Origin: Helicobacteraceae bacterium
GTDB taxonomy: Bacteria; Campylobacterota; Campylobacteria; Campylobacterales; SZUA-545
Reading direction: 5' to 3'
Length of the DNA stretch: 10,281 nucleotides
Assembly: GCA_003250175.1 (NCBI GenBank)
Contig: QKHD01000127.1
Location: 1 to 10,281, forward strand
Shown: positions 1-5,721 of the stretch, piece by piece
Numbering within the stretch: the first letter of the stretch is position 1
Layout of the letters: each line of letters begins with the position of its first letter
Position numbers and translations under genes: made by a program
Notes under the pieces: generated by a model
Told to the model about the DNA's origin: nothing
Database searches by the model: none
What the model saw: the letters and a program-made list of their open reading frames with translations, nothing else

Positions 1-1869
1 CTGCTGCTGATTTTGGGCGAACGCCACAAGGTGATCGTCCACGATACCCTGCTTAACCGGACCCTTTGCTCCATTCCCACGGAGACCCGGGTGCTTTTTG
101 GGGTTTTTCTTAACGACTACCGCCTCTTTTGTGTTCATGAAGACGGCCAGACCTCCATCATGGATATTCAGCGCGGCACCGTGCTCTCCATTCAGAACAA
201 TCAGATCAAAAACCCCACCGCCCTCTCCACAAATCCGGAGCGTGACTACGCCATTATCGGGGATAAAAACGGGAAAATCACAGTTATTTTGATCAAGTAC
301 AACAAAATTCTCTTTACCCACGAGGTCACCCCGCAGCCCGTTCTGGCCATCAAGTGGGTCGAAAAAACCCTCTTTTTCCTCTTTTATGACGGAAAGATGC
401 AGGTCTATCCCCTGGCCAACGATTTTCATATTGTCGAGGAGAGCATCAAGTCCCAGTCTTTCCACGCTGCCAGCCACGCGATTAAGAAAAATACCTTCCT
501 CTCCCTCTTTTCCAGTATCGAGAGCCGGCTAGACGAGATTTGGAACGAGAGTATTTTCCCCCAAACCATCGATCTGTTGCTGGATAATGAACCGGATAAA
601 GCCCACGATATGGCCGAGCCCTTTTTGCACGACGTCTATAAAAAGAAGGTCTATCACCTCTATTCCGGAGAGAGCGAGGTAACCAAAGAGTTTGTCCGCG
701 CTTACCACGCCAGCGATTACGCCAAAATCTTTAATCTGGCCGACCAGTATCCCCACCTGAAAAAAAGTACCAAATACCGGGTGGTCAACGATGAATGGGA
801 GCTGGCCTTCAACAAGGCATTTGATGTGATGAAAAGCGGGCACAAGGTCAAAGCCGGGCAGATTCTCCACCACTTTAATAATATGGAGACTAAAAAGAAC
901 CTCATCAGTCTGCTGGTGAATTTCCCCCAGATTTTTATCGATGCGGAGTTTCTTTTTAAAAACCGCCGCATCAAGGAGTATTTCCAGCACGCGGCCAAAA
1001 ACAAAATTCTCCAGAACACTCCCCAATATCGCAAGCTGATCGATGAGGCGGAAAAGATCAAGGCCGCCCTGGAAGCCGCTCGCGACAAAGGCAACCTCAA
1101 GGTCATCGTCACCTATGCCAAGCGCCTGGCGGACTATCAGCCCTACAAACCCTACGCCAAACAGGTGATCGAATCAATCCGGAGCCAGCTGCTTTTTCAG
1201 GATCACCTCAAAAAAAATCAGATCGCCAATATCTACGCCCTGCTGGAATCCCACTACGAGATCAGCACCCTCCCGGCCTTTCAAAAGCTCCACGCACCCT
1301 ATGAGCAGGCGGAAAAGGCTGCCTATCAGGCTGCCTATCAGGGGAATACCCACGGGATTTTGAACGCCCTCGATCCCTATCTGGCCATTCCGACGCTCAA
1401 GGATAAAATGGCCCCCATCATGAAACTGGCCTATCTCAAACAGATCGAATCCGTCACCCATCCGGAGCTGGTCGACTGGCGGGCTACGCTGGAGTATTAC
1501 TCCCTCTATTTCGGTATCGACCGGGATATTAAAGAGGTGCTTAAAAAGATCGGGATGGATGAGATGCTCTATAAAATGGTGGGGAGCAAAGACCGTTTCG
1601 GCTACCGAAAATATGACTTTGTTCTCTCCCTCATCAAGGAAAAAACCTCCGAGCAGATCGAAGCGGAAAAGAACCGGGTCGAGACCAAAGACCACAGCCA
1701 CCTGAGAAGCTACCTCATTGTGGGGGCCGGTGTGCTGGTCTTTATTATTGCCGTCAATATCGTCATGATGATTTTCAGCAACAGCATCGAAGCCTACAAA
1801 AACGACCGCCGTCAAGGGCCCTATAAGCTCTTTGAAAAAATTTACGAGCAGCGGGGCGAGACCCCGTAA
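1..1869 (+). CDS. Beta-propeller (WD40-like) plus helical-repeat protein with C-terminal membrane anchor, 5' partial
   Basis: The frame is open from the first base (Leu-Leu-Leu-Ile before a TTG at 13), so the gene most likely begins upstream; about 622 residues are visible. The first ~135 residues read as beta-propeller blades: short hydrophobic strands alternating with turns such as HEDGQTSIMD, GDKNGKITVI and YDGKMQVYPL, each typical of a WD40/PQQ-like blade. From about residue 155 to 560 the chain is helix-rich with repeated helical pairs, for example around DKGNLKVIVTYAKRLADY and QGNTHGILNALDPYLA, suggesting a TPR-like or other alpha-solenoid. One hydrophobic segment (nt 1711-1779, YLIVGAGVLVFIIAVNIVMM) is followed by a basic tail with KNDRR. 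Topology is unclear: the basic tail suggests a cytoplasmic C-terminus, but the N-terminus, where a signal might lie, is missing. I do not recognise a named family. NapL of the nap operon is a shorter propeller and does not fit. A small lipoprotein gene follows 35 bp downstream. Function unknown. Confidence 0.8.
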   Translation: MLLILGERHKVIVHDTLLNRTLCSIPTETRVLFGVFLNDYRLFCVHEDGQTSIMDIQRGTVLSIQNNQIKNPTALSTNPERDYAIIGDKNGKITVILIKYNKILFTHEVTPQPVLAIKWVEKTLFFLFYDGKMQVYPLANDFHIVEESIKSQSFHAASHAIKKNTFLSLFSSIESRLDEIWNESIFPQTIDLLLDNEPDKAHDMAEPFLHDVYKKKVYHLYSGESEVTKEFVRAYHASDYAKIFNLADQYPHLKKSTKYRVVNDEWELAFNKAFDVMKSGHKVKAGQILHHFNNMETKKNLISLLVNFPQIFIDAEFLFKNRRIKEYFQHAAKNKILQNTPQYRKLIDEAEKIKAALEAARDKGNLKVIVTYAKRLADYQPYKPYAKQVIESIRSQLLFQDHLKKNQIANIYALLESHYEISTLPAFQKLHAPYEQAEKAAYQAAYQGNTHGILNALDPYLAIPTLKDKMAPIMKLAYLKQIESVTHPELVDWRATLEYYSLYFGIDRDIKEVLKKIGMDEMLYKMVGSKDRFGYRKYDFVLSLIKEKTSEQIEAEKNRVETKDHSHLRSYLIVGAGVLVFIIAVNIVMMIFSNSIEAYKNDRRQGPYKLFEKIYEQRGETP

Positions 1870-1904
1870 TCTTTTTTTAAACCCGGGGAGAGTAAAGTTA
1901 ATTT

Positions 1905-2024
1905 ATGATGAAAAAATTAACGCTATTTACACTACTACTCGGAACCATTGTTTTTACCACCAGCGGATGCGACAAACCCAAATATAAACACCCTGCCTAC
2001 AGTCAGGAGGGGAGTACGAATTAA
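1905..2024 (+). CDS. Small putative lipoprotein (39 aa)
   Basis: The 39-codon frame starts with two consecutive ATGs. It encodes a short basic start (MMKK), a hydrophobic stretch of about 14 residues, then T-S-G-C, a lipobox-like site with Cys22 as the predicted lipidated residue. The mature part is only 18 residues (CDKPKYKHPAYSQEGSTN). A GGGGAG stretch at 1885-1890 could serve as ribosome binding site, although its spacing to the start is long (14 nt). The gene lies 35 bp after the propeller-protein gene on the same strand, so cotranscription is likely. Its TAA (2022-2024) overlaps the stop codon of the convergent queD. The segment after the Cys (K-P-K-Y-K-H-P) faintly resembles the short LptM/YifL-type lipoproteins (C-G-x-K-G-x-L-Y-x-P), but the match is too weak to name it. 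The signal-peptide pattern is the main support that it is real. Confidence 0.7.
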   Translation: MMKKLTLFTLLLGTIVFTTSGCDKPKYKHPAYSQEGSTN

Positions 2025-2563
2025 CCTTCCCACATTAAGGGATCGCTCCACTCTGCCTTGACCTGGGGAGAGAAGATCATACTCTCCGGAGTGAGCAGAC
2101 CCATTTGGGGGTTTTCCACGTCCTCTTTAAAGCATTGGGCGTAGCCCGTGTCCGTTTCATGGACGATGACGCTGTAGACCGATATGGCCTTTTCGCCGTT
2201 GGAAAAGTGCATCTTGTTCAGCATGCGTTCCACCATGAAAAAGATCACCCGGCTAAACTGCTCCGCAGAGGGTGATACGGGCATCTCCACCCAGCGCAGG
2301 GAGTGTTTTTTCATATCGGCGATGTAATCCGGAGCATCCCCGCTCCAGATGGCCACGGAGTGGTCGAAACTGTCGATAATCTCTTTGATGCTCCCTTTGG
2401 TCAGACTGAAATCGAGCACCATCTGGCCGTTATCGAGAAAATTGGACTGCAGCATCACCTCGACCTTATAGGAGTGCCCGTGAATCGAATACTGACAGCG
2501 GTCGGTCGAGCAGTGGCGCACCACATGGGCATTTTCAAATTTGAAGAGTTTTCGAATCAGCAT
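2021..2563 (-). CDS. queD: 6-carboxy-5,6,7,8-tetrahydropterin synthase (QueD family)
   Basis: This 180-residue protein belongs to the QueD/6-pyruvoyl-tetrahydropterin synthase family, which converts 7,8-dihydroneopterin triphosphate to 6-carboxytetrahydropterin in the route to preQ0 and queuosine. Zinc-binding histidines are visible as His13 (FENAH) and His28/His30 (IHGHSY). The Asp67-His68 pair (SFDHS), the PSAEQF motif at 98-103 and Glu136 (VHETDTGYA) match family catalytic and substrate positions. The candidate catalytic Cys is Cys23, five residues before His28 instead of the usual four, so Cys18 should also be considered. At 180 aa it is longer than the ~120-aa E. coli enzyme, with an insertion around residues 73-95 and a C-terminal extension; I associate this form with Campylobacterota. 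It starts one base after the ruvC stop codon (TAA-G-ATG), which implies translational coupling, and its own stop overlaps the convergent lipoprotein gene. Confidence 0.93.
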   Translation of the reverse strand: MLIRKLFKFENAHVVRHCSTDRCQYSIHGHSYKVEVMLQSNFLDNGQMVLDFSLTKGSIKEIIDSFDHSVAIWSGDAPDYIADMKKHSLRWVEMPVSPSAEQFSRVIFFMVERMLNKMHFSNGEKAISVYSVIVHETDTGYAQCFKEDVENPQMGLLTPESMIFSPQVKAEWSDPLMWEG

Positions 2564-2564
2564 C

Positions 2565-3044
2565 TTAGAGTCCTAATTTGAGTCGTTGGGCGTGGGTGAT
2601 GGCCACGGCGATCGCATCGGTAATATCCAGCGGTTTAATCTCCTGCTTTATACCCAAAAGTGTTTTAACCATAAAAGCTACCTGCTCCTTGGCCGCCTTG
2701 CCGTTGCCCGTAACCGCTTTTTTTACCTGCAGGGGGGTGTACTCCGCAAAGTTGCCGAAGTCCTGAATAATCTTTAGACTCAACGCTCCTCTGTATTGGG
2801 CCAGTTTGATGACGCTTTTGGGATTGTGGGCGTAAAACATATCTTCTACGGCCACTTCGTCAAAGGAGTGGGATTTAAAAATCAGGTCAAAGGCCTCGGT
2901 CATTTCGCAGATTTGTTCCTGGAGATTTTTTGATTTAATCTTGATCAGACCGGCCTCTTTGAGAACCATTTTTCGGTTCTCCACCTCCAAAACGGCGTAA
3001 CCGGTTTTGATGCTTCCGGGATCGATTCCTAATATTCTTTTCAC
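2565..3044 (-). CDS. ruvC: Holliday junction resolvase RuvC
   Basis: RuvC is the endonuclease that cuts Holliday junctions brought to it by RuvAB during recombinational repair. The protein is 159 aa, close to the family norm. All four acidic catalytic residues of the RNase H-like fold are recognisable: Asp8 in GIDPGS, Glu67 in VAVEDMF, and Asp140 and Asp143 in PLDITDA. The N-P-x-S/T segment (HNPKSVIKLAQYRGAL) and TPLQVKKAVTGNGKAAKEQV are also typical. The start is GTG at 3044-3042; an in-frame TAA lies immediately upstream, so no earlier start is possible. The start codon sits inside one of the DnaA-box-like sites of the ruvC-dnaA spacer. It is divergent from dnaA and heads a two-gene unit with queD. 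Confidence 0.96.
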   Translation of the reverse strand: MKRILGIDPGSIKTGYAVLEVENRKMVLKEAGLIKIKSKNLQEQICEMTEAFDLIFKSHSFDEVAVEDMFYAHNPKSVIKLAQYRGALSLKIIQDFGNFAEYTPLQVKKAVTGNGKAAKEQVAFMVKTLLGIKQEIKPLDITDAIAVAITHAQRLKLGL

Positions 3045-3155
3045 TTATTCACTTTCTTTTTCACATGGTGAATGAAAACTATTCACTAGTTATAAACCTC
3101 TGTATGATACAATTTTTTCAAATTTAGGCACAAAAAATTCACGAAATTTTTCACA
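3038..3155. promoter_or_regulatory. Upstream cluster of DnaA-box-like sites (probable oriC1 / dnaA control region)
   Basis: Seven 8-9-mers related to TTATTCACA lie within about 120 bp: TTTTCACT 3038-3045, TTATTCACT 3045-3053, TTTTTCACA 3057-3065, TCATTCACC on the minus strand at 3067-3075, CTATTCACT 3079-3087, AAATTCACG 3135-3143 and TTTTTCACA 3147-3155. All but one face the same way, towards dnaA. The TTCAC core resembles the DnaA boxes described for Helicobacter and Campylobacter rather than the E. coli TTATCCACA. Boxes upstream of dnaA can serve both origin function and autoregulation of dnaA; the sequence alone cannot separate these. Confidence 0.75.
3101..3108 (+). promoter_or_regulatory. 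Candidate dnaA promoter -10 (extended TG-TATGAT)
   Basis: TATGAT at 3103-3108 is preceded directly by TG, close to the extended -10 form common in Campylobacterota, where -35 boxes are weak. Transcription would start near 3115, giving a leader of about 55 nt to the TTG start. The -35 position falls on the DnaA-box-like site at 3079-3087, which would fit repression of dnaA by its own product. A weaker opposing -10 (TATAAC on the minus strand, 3094-3089) could serve ruvC. Confidence 0.4.
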
Positions 3156-3157
3156 TT

Positions 3158-3163
3158 AAAGGG
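3158..3163 (+). promoter_or_regulatory. Ribosome binding site fixing the dnaA TTG start
   Basis: AAAGGG lies 7 nt before the TTG at 3171, which is normal Shine-Dalgarno spacing. The encoded N-terminus (I-F-D-S-I-I-S-R-L-K) begins where DnaA domain I normally begins, so the non-ATG start is favoured. Confidence 0.65.
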
Positions 3164-3170
3164 TCGGTTT

Positions 3171-4493
3171 TTGATTTTTGATTCTATTATTTCACGTCTG
3201 AAGGACATCGTCAGTGAATCAGAGTTCCAGCGATACATAAAAAATATCAAGTATCTGGAGAACCAGTCCAAATCCGACCTGGCAGTTATCGAGGTGGTCA
3301 ACCCCCTCATCGCCGGATGGATCAAAACCAAATACTCCGATAAACTGGCCGACCTTTTTGAACTCGAAAGCGGCGTGCGTCCCAAAATCGAGATCCGGAT
3401 CAAATCCAAAAAGGGTACCAAAACCCGAAAAAAAGAGTCCATCTCCACCGATAACAAGATGGCCAAAAGCACCATTCTCAACCCGGCCTATACCTTTAGC
3501 AGTTTTGTCGTCGGCCACTCCAACCAGTTTGCATATACCGTGGCACAAAGTGTCTGCGAACAGCCCGGAAAGCTCTACAACCCCCTCTTTATCTACGGCG
3601 GCGTAGGTCTGGGTAAAACCCACCTGCTCCAGTCCATCGGCAACAGTTTTTCGGACAAGGACAAGATTGTCATCTACGCAACAATCGAGCAGTTTCTCAA
3701 TGACTTTACCGACCACCTGAGAAACCAGACCATGGACCGTTTCCGGGAAAAATACCGAAGCTGCGACCTGCTGGTCATCGACGATATCCAGTTTATCTCA
3801 GGAAAAGAAGACACCCAAAAGGAGTTTTTCCACACCTTTAACGAACTCCATAGCGCCGGCAAGCAGATCGTCCTGGCAGCAGACAAAGAACCCCGCATGA
3901 TTGCAGGGCTCGAAGACCGATTAAAAAGCCGTTTTGTCTGGGGTCAGGTGGCGGATATTCAGCCTCCGGAGCTGGAGACGAAAATCGCCATCATCAAGAA
4001 AAAATGTGAGCTGGATCTGATTAATCTCTCCAACGATGTCATCCACTATATCGCCACCAACATGGATGAAAATATCCGCGAAATTGAGGGCACTATTATT
4101 AAGCTCAACGCCTATTCCAAGATGATGGGTCAGCAGATCACCCTCGATTTTACAAAGGACGTTCTCAAAGAGCAGATCAAGGAAAAACGGGAAAACATCA
4201 CCATCGACCAGATCGTCGAAGTAGTGAGCAAAGAGCTAAACGTCAAGCCCAGCGAGATCAAGTCCAAATCACGGGTCAAGGCCATTGTAAATGCGCGCCG
4301 CGTCGTGATCTATCTGGCCCGAAATCTCACCCCCAACTCCATGCCGATGATCGCCAATTATTTTAATATGAAAGACCACACGGCCGTCAGTCACGCCATG
4401 AAAAAGATCAACGAGATCATCCATAAAGACGCAAATTTTAAGGTAATCATCGATCAGCTGGCCAACAAAATCAGCGCCCACGAACAAAAGTAA
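3171..4493 (+). CDS. dnaA: Chromosomal replication initiator protein DnaA
   Basis: DnaA binds oriC boxes, forms an ATP-dependent filament and opens the origin. The 440-residue protein has the usual four parts: domain I at about 1-75 (helicase and partner contact), a short basic linker at about 78-105, the AAA+ domain III at about 106-330, and DNA-binding domain IV at about 345-440. Visible motifs are Walker A GGVGLGKTH (143-151), Walker B LLVIDDIQF (200-208), sensor I region IVLAADKEP (233-241), the probable arginine finger Arg254 in LKSRFVWG, sensor II Arg303 in NIREIEG, and the domain IV signature around KDHTAVSHAMKKI (401-413). The start is TTG, supported by AAAGGG seven bases upstream; there is no in-frame ATG near the expected N-terminus. 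It is flanked by DnaA-box clusters on both sides. A 147-bp spacer separates it from dnaN. Confidence 0.97.
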   Translation: MIFDSIISRLKDIVSESEFQRYIKNIKYLENQSKSDLAVIEVVNPLIAGWIKTKYSDKLADLFELESGVRPKIEIRIKSKKGTKTRKKESISTDNKMAKSTILNPAYTFSSFVVGHSNQFAYTVAQSVCEQPGKLYNPLFIYGGVGLGKTHLLQSIGNSFSDKDKIVIYATIEQFLNDFTDHLRNQTMDRFREKYRSCDLLVIDDIQFISGKEDTQKEFFHTFNELHSAGKQIVLAADKEPRMIAGLEDRLKSRFVWGQVADIQPPELETKIAIIKKKCELDLINLSNDVIHYIATNMDENIREIEGTIIKLNAYSKMMGQQITLDFTKDVLKEQIKEKRENITIDQIVEVVSKELNVKPSEIKSKSRVKAIVNARRVVIYLARNLTPNSMPMIANYFNMKDHTAVSHAMKKINEIIHKDANFKVIIDQLANKISAHEQK

Positions 4494-4502
4494 CTCGATT
4501 TA

Positions 4503-4591
4503 TGTGAAAATGAGTGAAATATAGATAAAATTTATTCAATACAAGGATTACGTAAATATAAGGGTTTATTAGTACTTTTCACCTTTTCATC
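4503..4591. other. Downstream DnaA-box cluster (probable oriC2)
   Basis: In the dnaA-dnaN spacer two sites face the minus strand (ATTTTCACA at 4511-4503 and TATTTCACT at 4521-4513). Two more form a head-to-tail pair on the plus strand: CTTTTCACC 4575-4583 and CTTTTCATC 4583-4591, sharing one C and repeating every 8 bp. The pair lies immediately before a CCCG step and the trinucleotide run that I annotate as the unwinding element. With the cluster upstream of dnaA this gives an origin split around dnaA, as known for Helicobacter pylori. Confidence 0.7.
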
Positions 4592-4602
4592 CCGTACTAA
4601 TA
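4567..4602. repeat. Perfect 9-bp inverted repeat enclosing the tandem DnaA boxes
   Basis: The arms TATTAGTAC (4567-4575) and GTACTAATA (4594-4602) are exact reverse complements, separated by 18 bp that hold the two tandem DnaA-box-like sites. The right arm is also the beginning of the TAC/TAA trinucleotide run. The dyad could be a protein-binding site or an extrusion-prone structure at the origin. Confidence 0.7.
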
Positions 4603-4631
4603 CTACTACTGTTTATTTATAATATTAAAAA
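4591..4631 (+). other. Probable DNA-unwinding element with DnaA-trio-like repeats
   Basis: After the tandem DnaA boxes come a short GC-rich step (CCCG, 4591-4594), then TAC-TAA-TAC-TAC-TAC-TG (4595-4611), then 20 bp of pure A/T (4612-4631). This order (box, GC step, 3-bp repeats, AT-rich stretch) is that of the basal unwinding system defined in Bacillus subtilis, where DnaA-trios (3'-G/A-A-T on the complementary strand) guide DnaA onto one strand. One trio here (ATA) is off consensus. The AT-rich part also contains the dnaN -10 box. Confidence 0.65.
4618..4623 (+). promoter_or_regulatory. Candidate dnaN promoter -10 (TATAAT)
   Basis: A perfect TATAAT lies 17 bp before the dnaN ATG; no convincing -35 is seen. 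Transcription would start at about 4630, leaving a very short leader that overlaps the ribosome binding site, so the site may instead serve only as part of the AT-rich unwinding stretch. dnaN could also be read from the dnaA promoter. Confidence 0.35.
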
Positions 4632-4640
4632 GGCAGAACG

Positions 4641-5708
4641 ATGAAGATTATTGTCAAGAAGCAGGCTTTCGAAAATGCCATCATCAGTCTTCAGGCTTTT
4701 TTGGAACGCAAAGATTTTTCCCACGTAACCTCCCACATCTATTTTGAAGCCACCCAGGAATCCCTTATTCTCAAAGCTACCGATAACGAAATCGGTCTGA
4801 GCGTGACTCTGGATGATTTCATTCTGGATGAAGAGGGCAAAACCACCTGTAACGGTAAAAAGATTCTGGATATTATCCGGATCCTCAAAGATGACGAGAT
4901 CATCATCAACTCCGAAGGCGACACCCTTCATATCAAACAAAACCGTTCCACCTACAAACTGCCTACCTTTGACGCCAATGAATACCCTGCTTTCCCCGAT
5001 GCCTCATCCTTGCCAAAAATCAACATTGACAGTCACAAGCTGATCAGCGGATTTAAAAAAGTCATGCCCGCAATTGATAATAATAATCCGAAATTCGAAC
5101 TCAACGGTGCCTTGATTGATATCAAAAACTACGGCATCAATATCGTGGGTACCGATACCAAACGCCTTGCCCTTACCCGCATCGACAATACGACCAATCA
5201 GGGAATGTCCATCATCATCCCCAAAAAAGCAATTCAAGAGATTCAAAAACTCTTCATGAACGATGTCCAGATCTATTTTGACAACACCAACTTCATGATC
5301 AAATCCGCCAATCACTTTTTCTTTACCAAAGTGATCAACGGCAAGTTCCCTGATTATGAGCGCATCATCCCCAAAGAGCTGGCGCATAATCTGACAATCT
5401 CCAAAGATATGTTGATCAGCGCCATCAAACAAGTCAACATCATCTCTGCGGAAATCCGGATGAAATTCAAACCCGGCTCTATCTACCTCGAGAGCATCAA
5501 CGATGAAAATTTCGAAGCCAAGACAGAGTTTGAAGCGACCACCAACATGACCGACGAATTTGAAATTGCGGTAAATAGCCGCTATATCATCGACTTTCTG
5601 TCCCAGATTGATACACGGGAATTTTCCATGAGCTTTAACGAGCCCAGCACACCGTTCCAACTCAAAAGCGACCAGTTTTTGACCATCATTATGCCAATCG
5701 CACTATAA
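4641..5708 (+). CDS. dnaN: DNA polymerase III beta subunit (sliding clamp)
   Basis: DnaN forms the ring-shaped dimer that tethers DNA polymerase III and other partners to DNA. The 355-residue length fits the family (366 in E. coli) with its three similar domains. Recognisable landmarks are TFDANEYPAFP near residues 108-118, VGTDTKRLALTR near 169-180 at the partner-binding pocket side, FPDYERIIP near 235-243, and the C-terminal MPIAL, equivalent to the MPMRL end of E. coli that lines the clamp-binding pocket. The ATG is preceded by AAAAAGG (4627-4633) at 7-nt spacing. gyrB follows 13 bp after the stop, so the two are probably cotranscribed. The coding strand is strikingly C-rich over G in places, as in dnaA. 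Confidence 0.97.
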   Translation: MKIIVKKQAFENAIISLQAFLERKDFSHVTSHIYFEATQESLILKATDNEIGLSVTLDDFILDEEGKTTCNGKKILDIIRILKDDEIIINSEGDTLHIKQNRSTYKLPTFDANEYPAFPDASSLPKINIDSHKLISGFKKVMPAIDNNNPKFELNGALIDIKNYGINIVGTDTKRLALTRIDNTTNQGMSIIIPKKAIQEIQKLFMNDVQIYFDNTNFMIKSANHFFFTKVINGKFPDYERIIPKELAHNLTISKDMLISAIKQVNIISAEIRMKFKPGSIYLESINDENFEAKTEFEATTNMTDEFEIAVNSRYIIDFLSQIDTREFSMSFNEPSTPFQLKSDQFLTIIMPIAL

Positions 5709-5721
5709 GCAAAGGGAGACC

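Noticed and set aside
1..1869. NapL, the propeller protein of epsilonproteobacterial nap operons
   Set aside because: NapL is much shorter, and no nap genes are nearby; the long helical region and C-terminal membrane segment do not fit.
4494..4640. Terminator or small gene between dnaA and dnaN
   Set aside because: No hairpin with a T tract is seen at the dnaA end and no frame of useful length; the 9-bp inverted repeat has an 18-nt loop and no following T run.
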